Shown: in pieces, positions 33,151 through 40,944 of the stretch
Position numbering within the stretch: position 1 is the first letter of the stretch
How the letters are laid out: the number at the start of each line of letters is the position of its first letter
From: Streptomyces sp. 378
Lineage (GTDB): Bacteria; Actinomycetota; Actinomycetes; Streptomycetales; Streptomycetaceae
Assembly (NCBI RefSeq): GCF_030124145.1
Contig: NZ_JASKMS010000045.1
Location: forward strand, 1 to 47,655
Direction: 5' to 3'
DNA length: 47,655 bases
Made by a program: the position numbers and the translations under genes
Notes under the pieces: model-generated
Database searches by the model: none
The model's input: only the letters and a program-made list of their open reading frames with translations
What the model was told of the DNA's origin: nothing

Positions 33151-34245
33151 TCAGAGCCGGCCGGTGATCGACTGGAGACCGACACCGGCCGCCCCGACGG
33201 CGGCCCAGAGGATCGCACCCAGCAGGAGCGGCCGCGGACCCGCCTCGCGCAGCTTGGAGAACCTCATCGCCAGACCGATCCCCGACAGGGCCAGAGTGAT
33301 CAGGAACGTACTGATCACGGGCAGCGCCGACTCCCATGAGGCAGGGATGCAGCCATAGGTGGCGGCGGCCGACGCGAGCAGGAATCCGACGATGAACACG
33401 GGGAACGCCCGCCAGATCCGCCTGCCCGCGCTCTCGTCCTGCCGGGCGTCCCGGTCTCGCCGCCCGAAGGACCGCCACAGCACCAGGGCCACGCAGATCG
33501 GCACGATCATGAGACTGCGGGTCAGTTTGACCACCACCGCGTACTCCCCGGCCTCGGAACCGTAGCTGAAGGAGGTCGCGACGACCGAGGACGTGTCGTT
33601 GATCGCGGTGCCGCTCCACAGCCCGAACGCCTCCTGCGACATCCCGAGAAGATGGCCCACCGGAGGGAACACGATGACCGCGGCGATGTTGAAGGTGAAG
33701 ATGGTGCCGAGCGCGTAGGCGACACGGGCCTCGGCGGCGCCCACGGCGGCGGTCACCGCGGCGATCGCCGAGGCCCCGCAGACGCCGGTGCCGACTCCGA
33801 TGAGCAGCCCGGTCTCGGGGTGGACGCCGAGCAGTCCGCCGACGGCCCAGGCGCCGAGCAGCGCCACGGTCAGCGTGCCCAGCATGACCGGCAGTGACCC
33901 CACCCCGACCCGCAGCACGTCACTCAGCGAGAGCCCGGTCCCGAGCACGATGACGGACGCCTGCAGGACCTGTCTGCCCACGACCGCGACCCCGGGGCGC
34001 AGGCGCTCGGCCGCTCGGTGGGGGGCCATCCGTCTCAGCAGGGCTCCGGCGAGAGCACCCAGCACGATCCCGAACACCGGGCCGCCCACGGCCGGGACGA
34101 GACGGCCCAGCCAGACGGCCGGCAGCGCGACCGCCACCGCCACCGTCAGTCCTGGCAGTACGGCACCCGACGCGCGTCCGGCGCGCCTCGTACCGGCGAG
34201 CACGCGTGGCGGCGGCTTGACCGGCAGGGCGTGGGACGATTCCAT
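33151..34245 (-). CDS. YeiH/UPF0324-type putative sulfate (sulfur anion) exporter
   Basis: A 364-residue polytopic membrane protein of about ten helices. Family marks are VLQASVIVLGTGLSLSDV, GLLIGVGTGVCGASAIAAV, AYALGTIFTFNIAAVIVFP and the motif GLWSGTAINDTSSVVA. The family is annotated as putative sulfate exporters, and E. coli YeiH sits beside the LysR gene yeiE, as here. Start 34245 with GGAAGGGAG upstream; the longer frame to 34374 overlaps the divergent promoter. It neighbours the Apr-like operon, which hints at a link to sulfur compounds. Confidence 0.85.
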   Translation of the reverse strand: MESSHALPVKPPPRVLAGTRRAGRASGAVLPGLTVAVAVALPAVWLGRLVPAVGGPVFGIVLGALAGALLRRMAPHRAAERLRPGVAVVGRQVLQASVIVLGTGLSLSDVLRVGVGSLPVMLGTLTVALLGAWAVGGLLGVHPETGLLIGVGTGVCGASAIAAVTAAVGAAEARVAYALGTIFTFNIAAVIVFPPVGHLLGMSQEAFGLWSGTAINDTSSVVATSFSYGSEAGEYAVVVKLTRSLMIVPICVALVLWRSFGRRDRDARQDESAGRRIWRAFPVFIVGFLLASAAATYGCIPASWESALPVISTFLITLALSGIGLAMRFSKLREAGPRPLLLGAILWAAVGAAGVGLQSITGRL

Positions 34246-34271
34246 GACGTCTCCCTTCCTGCATTCCCCAG

Positions 34272-34296
34272 GGCGATCTGCATCTGCACGATCGCC
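34272..34296. promoter_or_regulatory. Inverted repeat in the YeiH/LysR divergent promoter
   Basis: GGCGATC (34272-34278), 11-bp spacer TGCATCTGCAC, GATCGCC (34290-34296). A perfect 7-bp dyad with LysR-like spacing, 27 bp from the YeiH-type start. It is the natural candidate for the LysR binding site. Confidence 0.55.
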
Positions 34297-34346
34297 GGGT
34301 GCCGCCGGTCTCCGGTAGAGACCCGTTTCAGAGGAGGTCATAAGCG

Positions 34347-35378
34347 GTGCTGATGGGCCTTCCGCCGGGGACACCGGAACTCAAAGTGCTGGATCTGCTG
34401 GTCTCCGTCGCCCAGACCGGCAGTCTCGGCCGGGCCGCCGCGCGGCACGGGATGACCCAGCCGGCGGCGAGCATGCGCATCACGGCGCTGGAACGGCAGT
34501 TGCGGCTGGTGCTGCTCGAACGCGGCCCCACCGGGTCACGCCTCACCCCGGCCGGGACCGCCGTCGTGGACTGGGCGCTGCCGGTGCTCGACGCGGCCCG
34601 TGCGCTGGTCAGTGGCGTCGCGGCGCTCCACGCGGATCAGCAGGGCCGACTGCGGATCGCCGCGTCGATGACCATCGCCGATCACCGGGTGCCGGGCTGG
34701 CTGATGGCCCTGCGCGCCAGGCTCCCCGAGGTCAGGGTCGCCCTGCGCGTCGGCAATTCCTCGCAGGTCGCCGACATGGTGCGCGGCCGTGAGGCCGATC
34801 TCGGTTTCGTCGAGGGCCCGCACGCGCCGGACGGACTCCGCAGCCGCACCATCGCCGACGACGAACTGGTCGTGGTGGTCGCGCCGGGGCACCCGTGGGC
34901 CAGGCGCAGACAGCCGCTGCCGCTGCGGACACTGGCGGCCACCCCCTTGATCGTGCGCGAACAGGGCTCGGGCACGCGCGACGCCGTATGGGAAATCCTC
35001 CGCCGTTCCGCGACAACGCCCCTCCGCCCGCCCGCACTCGACGGTCCCGCTCCTCCTGTGTCTTCTGTCCGGACCCCTCCCGCCACGGTCTCGGGAAGTG
35101 CGGTCAACCCGGTCCGGCCGGAGATCGACGGGGAACCCGCGCCGCCCGCGGCGGAACTGGGTTCCACCACCGCGATCAAGTCGGCCGTGTCCACGGGCGA
35201 CGCACCTGCCGTGCTGAGCCGCCTCGCCGTATCGGCCGAACTGGACGACCGCCGGCTGATCAGCGTGCCGCTGGAGGAACCCGCCCTGCTGCGGCGGCGG
35301 TTCCGGGCCGTCTGGCTGCGGGAGACGCCCCCGGTGGGGCCGGCGGCCACGCTGCTGACCCTGGCCGCCCGCAGATAG
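34347..35378 (+). CDS. LysR-family regulator with Pro-rich insertion
   Basis: A 343-residue regulator; family members are usually about 300. HTH about residues 11-70 (ELKVLDLLVSVAQTGSLGRAAARHGMTQPAASMRITALE). Effector domain from about 95 (GRLRIAASMTIADHRVPGW). Between EILRR and AELGSTTAIKSAV (about 220-262) there is a roughly 35-residue Pro/Ala-rich stretch absent from typical members, where the chain would normally link strands of the sensor. GTG 34347 has GAGGAGG at 9 nt. Divergent from the YeiH-type gene, as yeiE is to yeiH. The ligand is unknown. Confidence 0.85.
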   Translation: MLMGLPPGTPELKVLDLLVSVAQTGSLGRAAARHGMTQPAASMRITALERQLRLVLLERGPTGSRLTPAGTAVVDWALPVLDAARALVSGVAALHADQQGRLRIAASMTIADHRVPGWLMALRARLPEVRVALRVGNSSQVADMVRGREADLGFVEGPHAPDGLRSRTIADDELVVVVAPGHPWARRRQPLPLRTLAATPLIVREQGSGTRDAVWEILRRSATTPLRPPALDGPAPPVSSVRTPPATVSGSAVNPVRPEIDGEPAPPAAELGSTTAIKSAVSTGDAPAVLSRLAVSAELDDRRLISVPLEEPALLRRRFRAVWLRETPPVGPAATLLTLAARR

Positions 35379-35404
35379 CGGGCGACCCGCAGGCGACCGG
35401 CCGC

Positions 35405-35433
35405 CACCCACCGGAGCCCCCTGCCGGCGGGTG
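35405..35433. terminator. Candidate terminator after the LysR gene
   Basis: CACCCACCGG (35405-35414) and CCGGCGGGTG (35424-35433) form a 10-bp stem with one mismatch, 27 bp after the LysR stop. It separates LysR from the GntR-led operon. Confidence 0.45.
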
Positions 35434-35524
35434 CCCACAAGCCCCGCGCCCCGTCCACAGCCCTGGCGCTACCGGCTCGCCCCTGTCTGTTCTCCCAGGT
35501 CAGGAGAGCGTCGGCCGTGATGAG

Positions 35525-35539
35525 ACTGGCGTAACCAGT
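35525..35539. promoter_or_regulatory. Candidate GntR/HutC operator
   Basis: ACTGG-CGTAA-CCAGT, a perfect dyad 52 bp upstream of the GntR start. It resembles HutC-subfamily sites such as the DasR dre element (ACTGGTCTAGACCAGT). Three GCGTAA direct repeats lie in the same 45 bp (35530, 35540 and 35562 regions). Confidence 0.5.
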
Positions 35540-35591
35540 GCGTAATTCCGGCAACCGGTCGGCGTAACACCCCCTCCGCAGCATTCCGGCC

Positions 35592-36377
35592 ATGACAGGG
35601 ATCGTCGCTGGTGGCAGAGGTTCGAGCAGCCGTGTCGCACCGGTACGGCGGATTCGGGACGTGCTGCGCACCCGTGTTCTCACGGGGGTCTACGGAACAC
35701 GTCCGCTGCCCTCCGAGGCGGAGCTGGCCGCGGAACTGGGTGCCAGCCGCAACGTCGTCCGGGACGTCCTCGCGCTGTTGCGCATCGAGGGCCTGGTGGA
35801 CCGGATTCCCGGCGTCGGCACGTTCGTCGTGTCGGGAAAGGCCGTACAGGGCCTGGACCGGCTGCGCGGGCTGGCCGAGAGCTTCGACACCGGCTGCGAC
35901 CGTGTGGTCAACCAGGTGCTGCTGGCCGACACCGTGCCCGCCACGCCCACCGTGGCCGAGCGGCTCGAACTCGCCCCGGGCACCGAGGTGGTGGCCCTGG
36001 AGCGGGTGCGGCTGCTCGACGGTCAGCCGCTGTCGCTGGACGCCAGTTACCTCCCCGCGGACATCGGCGGGCCCCTGCTCGAGATGGACCTGGCGCGGCA
36101 CGACGTCTTCGGGCTCCTCGAAGGCGAACTGGGCCACCCCCTGGGCGCCGCCGCCCTGTCCATCGAGGCGATCGCCGCCGACCGTACCGTCGCCGGCCTG
36201 CTGCGCGTGGCGGACGGCTTTCCCCTGCTGTTCCTCGAACGGCTGACCTACACCCACGCGGGCCGGCCGATCGATCTCGAGTTCGTTCGCTTCCGCGGCG
36301 ACCGGATGTCCCTGGCCGGCTGGCTCCACCGCACCCCCGGCCCGCTGCTGAACCACCCTCCCACCGAAAGGGGCTGA
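35592..36377 (+). CDS. GntR-family (HutC subfamily) regulator
   Basis: A 261-residue regulator: winged HTH about 18-82 (IRDVLRTRVLTGVYGTRPLPSEAELAAELGASRNVVRDVLALLRIEGLVDRIPGVGTFV) and UTRA ligand domain about 100-250. The latter has the ERLELAPGTEVVALERVRL and LLFLERLTYTHAGRPIDLEFVRFRGDR patterns. It begins the 11-gene operon, with 5 bp to the flavoprotein gene, so it probably autoregulates and controls the whole unit in response to a small ligand. No clear ribosome binding site precedes ATG 35592; translation may be leaderless-like or start at an internal GTG. Confidence 0.88.
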   Translation: MTGIVAGGRGSSSRVAPVRRIRDVLRTRVLTGVYGTRPLPSEAELAAELGASRNVVRDVLALLRIEGLVDRIPGVGTFVVSGKAVQGLDRLRGLAESFDTGCDRVVNQVLLADTVPATPTVAERLELAPGTEVVALERVRLLDGQPLSLDASYLPADIGGPLLEMDLARHDVFGLLEGELGHPLGAAALSIEAIAADRTVAGLLRVADGFPLLFLERLTYTHAGRPIDLEFVRFRGDRMSLAGWLHRTPGPLLNHPPTERG

Positions 36378-36382
36378 CCTCC

Positions 36383-38167
36383 GTGCAGATCCCACCCCAG
36401 TCACGACGCCGCGAGTTCACCTGCGACGTCCTCATCGTCGGCGGGGGCACCGCCGGCACCATGGCGGCCCTCACCGCGGCGGCGAACGGCGCGAACGTCC
36501 TCCTGCTGGAGAAGGCACACGTGCGCCACTCCGGTGCCCTGGCCATGGGCATGGACGGGGTGAACAACGCCGTCGTGCCGGGCAAGGCGACCCCCGAGGA
36601 CTACGTCGCCGACATCACCCTCGCCAACGACGGCATCGTCAACCAGCGCACCATCTACGAGACCGCCACCCGCGGCTTCGGCATGGTGCAGCGGCTGGAG
36701 GGCTACGGCGTCAAGTTCGAGAAGGACGAACACAACGAGTACGCCGTACGCAAGGTGCACCGCTCGGGCAGCTACGTGCTGCCGATGCCGGAGGGCCGCG
36801 ACGTCAAGAAGGTCCTGTACCGCACGCTGCGCGCCCGCCACGTGCGCTCCCGGGTCACGATCGAGAACCGGATCATGCCGGTGCGGGTCCTCACCGTGGA
36901 CGGCCGGGCGGTCGGCGCGGTGGGATTCGACACCCGCTCCGGGGAGTTCGTCACCATCTCGGCCGGCGCGGTGATCCTGGCCGCCGGGGCCTGCGGGCGC
37001 CTGGGCCTTCCGGCCAGCGGCTATCTGTACGGCACGTACGAGAACCCCACCAACGCCGGTGACGGCTACGCGATGGCGTACCACGCGGGCGCGGAGCTGT
37101 CCGGCATCGAGTGCTTCCAGATCAACCCGCTCATCAAGGACTACAACGGGCCGGCGTGCGCCTACGTCGCCAACCCCTTCGGGGGCTACACGGTCAACGC
37201 CGACGGCAACCGCTTCGTCGACTGCGACTACTGGTCCGGCCAGATGATGGCCGAGGTCAAGCGCGAGCTGGACAGTGCCCGCGGCCCCATCTACCTCAAG
37301 CTCAGCCACCTGCCGGACGCCACGATCAACCAGATCGAGGGCATCCTGCACACCACCGAGCGGCCCACCCGCGGCACCTTCCACGAAGGCCGCGGCCACG
37401 ACTACCGCACCCGTGACATCGAGATGCACGTCTCGGAGATCGGGCTGTGCAGCGGCCACTCCGCCTCGGGCGTCTGGGTCGACGAGCACGCCGCCACCAC
37501 GGTGCCCGGCCTGTACGCCGCCGGGGACATGGCCTGCGTACCGCACAACTACATGATCGGCGCCTTCGTCTACGGGGACATCGCCGGTGAGCACGCCAGT
37601 GGCTTCGCCGCCTCAGCCGGCCGCCCCGCGCTGCCCGAGGACCAGATCGCCGCGGCGCACGAACTGATCTACCGGCCGCTGTCCCACCCGGACGGACCGC
37701 CCCAGCCGCAGGTGGAGTACAAGCTCCGCCGGTTCGTCAACGACTACCTCCAGCCGCCCAAGACCGAGCGCTATCTGACCCTCGGTCTGGAGGCGTTCGG
37801 GCGGATGAGCCGCGAGATCGCCGCCATGGGGGCCCGCACCCCGCACGAGCTGATGCGCTGCGCCGAGGTCACCTTCATCCGGGACTGCGCCGAGATGGCC
37901 GCGCGCGCCTCACTGGCCCGTACGGAAAGCCGCTGGGGCCTGTACCACCAGCGCGCCGACTGGCCCGAGCAGGACGACGCGAACTGGTTCCGGCACCTGA
38001 ACCTGCGCAAGAGCCGCGCGGCGGGCGCGGGCGAGACGGGCGAGATGGAGACACTGACCCGGCCGGTGGCGCCGTACATCGTGCCGGTGCCCGGTTTCAT
38101 CCGCCCGGACGGGGTGCCGAACGTGCCCGCCCCGACCGGCGCCGACCTGGCGGCGGTGTGGGGATGA
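36383..38167 (+). CDS. AprA/FrdA-like FAD-dependent reductase subunit
   Basis: A 594-residue flavoprotein. FAD-binding Rossmann start VLIVGGGTAGTMAALTAAANGANVLLLEK (about 15-43), covalent-type/substrate region HSGALAMGMDGVNNAV, middle fumarate-reductase-like part (GAVILAAGACGRLG, NPTNAGDGYAMAYHAGAEL), second FAD block (TTVPGLYAAGDMACVPHNYMIGAFVYGDIAGEHA) and a C-terminal helical domain. Overall it looks closer to adenylylsulfate reductase alpha (AprA) than to succinate dehydrogenase. It pairs with a 2[4Fe-4S] protein two genes on, as AprA does with AprB. GTG 36383 follows AAAGGGG. The substrate is unknown. Confidence 0.85.
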   Translation: MQIPPQSRRREFTCDVLIVGGGTAGTMAALTAAANGANVLLLEKAHVRHSGALAMGMDGVNNAVVPGKATPEDYVADITLANDGIVNQRTIYETATRGFGMVQRLEGYGVKFEKDEHNEYAVRKVHRSGSYVLPMPEGRDVKKVLYRTLRARHVRSRVTIENRIMPVRVLTVDGRAVGAVGFDTRSGEFVTISAGAVILAAGACGRLGLPASGYLYGTYENPTNAGDGYAMAYHAGAELSGIECFQINPLIKDYNGPACAYVANPFGGYTVNADGNRFVDCDYWSGQMMAEVKRELDSARGPIYLKLSHLPDATINQIEGILHTTERPTRGTFHEGRGHDYRTRDIEMHVSEIGLCSGHSASGVWVDEHAATTVPGLYAAGDMACVPHNYMIGAFVYGDIAGEHASGFAASAGRPALPEDQIAAAHELIYRPLSHPDGPPQPQVEYKLRRFVNDYLQPPKTERYLTLGLEAFGRMSREIAAMGARTPHELMRCAEVTFIRDCAEMAARASLARTESRWGLYHQRADWPEQDDANWFRHLNLRKSRAAGAGETGEMETLTRPVAPYIVPVPGFIRPDGVPNVPAPTGADLAAVWG

Positions 38168-39129
38168 CCGGCACTACGCCCACGCCGGGCGGCCCCCACC
38201 GCATCCTGGCGCTCCTCGAACTCGCCGAGGAGGTCCCGACGACCGAGGAGCTGGCGGAGTTCCTCACCGACGCCGACCCCGACGTGCGCCGCACCGCGCT
38301 GACCGTGCTCAGTGAGGCGGCGGAATCCTGGGAGGAGCCGTCGGCGGTCTTCGCCGCGGCCCTGCTGGACCCGGACCCGGCCGTCCGCGGCGCCGCCGTC
38401 GAACTGCTCGGCGAGCTGCGGGAGGTGCTGGTGCCCGGCGAACGTTTCGCACGGTCGCTGCGCGACGCGTGCGGGCACCCGGACGCCGACGTCCGGGGCG
38501 CCGCGGTGGTCGCTTTGTGGCGTCACCGGCTGTGCACGGTCGGCGAGTTGACCGCCCTGCTGACCGACCCGGACGAGGCCGTGCGCTGCGAGACCGTGCT
38601 GGGGCTCGTCTCCCTGGACGCACTGGACGCGCTGGCGGACGCCGCCGGGGATCCGGCCGCCGCGGTACGTCTCGCCGTGGCCCGGGGACTGGCGGCCGTC
38701 GGAGACCCGCGCGGCGCCGCCACCCTGATCCGCCTCGCCGAGGACTCCGACGTCCTGGTCCGGGCGGCTGCTCTGTCCGCCATGGCGCACACCGGCTGCA
38801 CCGAGCGGGCGGCGGCCCTGGCCCGTACGGCTCTGTCCGACCCCGCCTGGCAGATCCGGCAGGGGGCGGCGGCGGCACTGGCGGTGGCCGACCCCCAAGA
38901 GGCGGTCGCCCCGCTGATCGCCGCGACCCGGGACACCAACCTCGACGTGCGCAAGGCCGCCGTGCGTGGCCTCGGGGGTCTCGCGGCGGGCCGCCCGGAG
39001 GTCCGGGCCGCGCTCGAGGCAGCCGTCACCGACGTGGACGCCGACGTCCGCGCCTTCGCCCGCATGGGCCTGTCCGACGCTCGTGCGGACCTCAGCGAAC
39101 CCCCGACCACCGACACCACGACAGGCTGA
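38164..39129 (+). CDS. HEAT-repeat (PBS-lyase type) protein
   Basis: A 321-residue all-helical repeat protein. About nine HEAT units recur with the pattern D.D..VR..A...L (DADPDVRRTALTVL, DPDPAVRGAAVELL, HPDADVRGAAVVAL, DPDEAVRCETVLGL, DTNLDVRKAAVRGL, DVDADVRAFARMGL). Such proteins act as scaffolds or help assemble cofactor-containing partners. Here it lies between the flavoprotein and ferredoxin subunits, which suggests a role in their assembly or in a complex. Start 38164 overlaps the flavoprotein stop (ATGA); a GTG six bases earlier is possible. Confidence 0.85.
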   Translation: MTGTTPTPGGPHRILALLELAEEVPTTEELAEFLTDADPDVRRTALTVLSEAAESWEEPSAVFAAALLDPDPAVRGAAVELLGELREVLVPGERFARSLRDACGHPDADVRGAAVVALWRHRLCTVGELTALLTDPDEAVRCETVLGLVSLDALDALADAAGDPAAAVRLAVARGLAAVGDPRGAATLIRLAEDSDVLVRAAALSAMAHTGCTERAAALARTALSDPAWQIRQGAAAALAVADPQEAVAPLIAATRDTNLDVRKAAVRGLGGLAAGRPEVRAALEAAVTDVDADVRAFARMGLSDARADLSEPPTTDTTTG

Positions 39130-39141
39130 AGGAGACCACTG

Positions 39142-39369
39142 ATGGCACACGCATCCCACCGGGTCGACGTACCGGTCACCATCGACGAATCCAAGTGCAT
39201 CGACGGATGCACCCTCTGCGTGGACATGTGCCCGCTTGACTCACTGGCCATCCACCCCGAGACCGGCAAGGCGTACATGCACGTCGACGAGTGCTGGTAC
39301 TGCGGCCCCTGTGCGGCCCGCTGCCCGGTCGACGCGGTCACGGTCGACATCCCCTTCCTGCTGCGGTGA
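39142..39369 (+). CDS. AprB-like 2[4Fe-4S] ferredoxin
   Basis: A 75-residue ferredoxin with two cluster motifs: C-IDG-C-TL-C-VDM-CP (C-x3-C-x2-C-x3-CP) and C-WY-C-GP-C-AAR-CP (C-x2-C-x2-C-x3-CP). The DECWYCGPCAARCP block resembles the second motif of AprB. The unusual x3 spacing in the first motif also occurs in AprB-type and related proteins. It probably brings electrons to the flavoprotein. AAGGAG precedes ATG 39142; 12 bp after the HEAT gene. Confidence 0.9.
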   Translation: MAHASHRVDVPVTIDESKCIDGCTLCVDMCPLDSLAIHPETGKAYMHVDECWYCGPCAARCPVDAVTVDIPFLLR

Positions 39370-39381
39370 CTGGAGCCTGAC

Positions 39382-40848
39382 ATGTATCCCTTTCCGCACC
39401 CCGTCCCACGGCCCTCGCTCCCGCAGCGGTCCCGCCGCCGGCCGCTGCTCGCCGTACTCGCCGCACTGGGGCTCGGCGCCAGTGCCTGCGGTACCGACAC
39501 CCCGGGCGGCGGTTCCTCGACCGTGGTGGTCAACATCGGCTACCAGTCCAAGACCATCAACACCGTCACCGCGGGCACCCTGCTGCGCGACCGAGGCACC
39601 TTCGAGCGCAAGCTGAACGCCCTCGGCAAGACCTCGGGAGTGCGGTACAAGGTCGTCTGGCACGACTTCCCCTCCGGGCCGCCGCTGACCGCCCAGATGA
39701 TCGCCGGCAAGGTGGACATCGGCTCCATGGGCGACTACCCGGTCCTCGTCAACGGTTCGAAGACCGCGGGCTTCCCCGACGCCAGGTCGGAGCTCGTCGC
39801 GGTCACCGGATACAACCTGCGCGGATCGCTCAACCAGGTCGTCGTGCCGAAGGACTCCCCGGCACAGAAGTTGACCGACCTGCGTGGCAAGGTCCTGTCC
39901 ACCAGCGTCGGCTCGGCCGCACACGGAATGCTCGTGAACGCCCTCCGCAAGAACGGACTGAGCCCGGACGACGTCAAGCTGCTCAACCAGGAACCGGCGG
40001 TCGGCGCCTCGGCGCTGGAGGGCGGACAGGTCGCCGCGCTGTCCCAGTTCGTGCCCTGGCCGCAGCTGATGGTGTTCCGCAAGCAGGGCAGGCTGCTCTA
40101 CGACGGAGGGTCCAACGGCGTCGCGACGTTCCACGCCGTCGTCTCCCGCAAGGCGTACACCGACGACCACCCGGAGGTGTTGCGGGTCTTCCTGGAGTCG
40201 GTGCGCGACACCGCGGACCACCTCAACAAGAACCCGCTGGCCGCCGCCCGGCAGGTCGCCGAGGTCACGGGAATCGAACCCGAGGTGGTCTACCTCTACA
40301 ACGGACCGAGCGGCCTGGTGACCTTCGACCCGACCATCAAGCCGCAGCTGGTCGACGCGCTCTCCGAAGACCTGCCCTTCCTCAAGGACCTCGGCTCCGT
40401 CAAGGACCTGGACCTCGACGAGTTCGTCAACGACAGCCATCTCCGCGAGATCTACGGCGCCTCGTACGACGCCGCCAGCCAGAGCACCGCGTCTCCGAGC
40501 ACGCTCAGCGGCCAGGACCCGGTCTGCCACGAGCCCGTCAAGGATCCCCGCACCGCCTCGGAAGTGTGGTTCAGCGGCCGGAAGACGACCGGGGTGGCGG
40601 CGACTCCCACCTGCCTGCTCCGGCAGATCGCCGCACACGAGGGGGACGTACGAGCCGCCTACGTACCGGACGCGAAGCACGGGACCCGGATGTTCGCGTC
40701 CGCCGCGACCTGGGTGCTCGACCCCGACCGGTCCGCGAACTCCCGGCTGCTGCCGTTCGCGGTGGCCGCGGACGCGGATTCCTATCTGGTGGACCACGCG
40801 GGCGCCCGCAGGCTCGGCTACGAGGCGGCGCTGGCGGCTGCTTCGTGA
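39382..40848 (+). CDS. TauA/SsuA-type substrate-binding protein fused to a NosL-like domain
   Basis: A 488-residue exported protein; plain members of the family are about 330. Signal or lipoprotein leader about 1-36 (LLAVLAALGLGASAC). Binding domain about 45-345 with NMT1/TauA-type motifs (VNIGYQSKTINTVTAG, MIAGKVDIGSMGDYPVL, DLRGKVLSTSVGSAAHGML). After a Ser/Thr linker, residues about 375-488 (DPVCHEPVKDPRTASEVWF, RAAYVPDA, TWVLDPD, LLPFAVAADADSYLVDHAGARRLGY) follow the NosL pattern of a Cys motif, AxYVxDM, W.DA, PF and HGG-like end. The Cys is kept but the usual Met is not. Start 39382 with GGAG upstream. Confidence 0.8.
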   Translation: MYPFPHPVPRPSLPQRSRRRPLLAVLAALGLGASACGTDTPGGGSSTVVVNIGYQSKTINTVTAGTLLRDRGTFERKLNALGKTSGVRYKVVWHDFPSGPPLTAQMIAGKVDIGSMGDYPVLVNGSKTAGFPDARSELVAVTGYNLRGSLNQVVVPKDSPAQKLTDLRGKVLSTSVGSAAHGMLVNALRKNGLSPDDVKLLNQEPAVGASALEGGQVAALSQFVPWPQLMVFRKQGRLLYDGGSNGVATFHAVVSRKAYTDDHPEVLRVFLESVRDTADHLNKNPLAAARQVAEVTGIEPEVVYLYNGPSGLVTFDPTIKPQLVDALSEDLPFLKDLGSVKDLDLDEFVNDSHLREIYGASYDAASQSTASPSTLSGQDPVCHEPVKDPRTASEVWFSGRKTTGVAATPTCLLRQIAAHEGDVRAAYVPDAKHGTRMFASAATWVLDPDRSANSRLLPFAVAADADSYLVDHAGARRLGYEAALAAAS

Positions 40849-40907
40849 ACCGGCGGCGCTCGCAAGGAGCCGCGCCACGTCACCACCCATCCCCGAGCCG
40901 AGTAGGT

Positions 40908-40934
40908 ATCGCAGGAATCGCAGGAATCGCAGGA
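40908..40934 (+). repeat. Three tandem copies of a 9-bp repeat carrying AGGA
   Basis: ATCGCAGGA is repeated three times exactly, ending 10 bp before the permease ATG at 40945 and followed by another AGGAAAGAGGA. Each copy contains a Shine-Dalgarno-like AGGA. Confidence 0.85.
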
Positions 40935-40944
40935 AAGAGGACGC

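Noticed and set aside
39241..40890. 549-codon minus frame opposite the binding-protein gene
   Set aside because: Antisense shadow; the plus-strand product has a leader peptide and clear binding-protein motifs.
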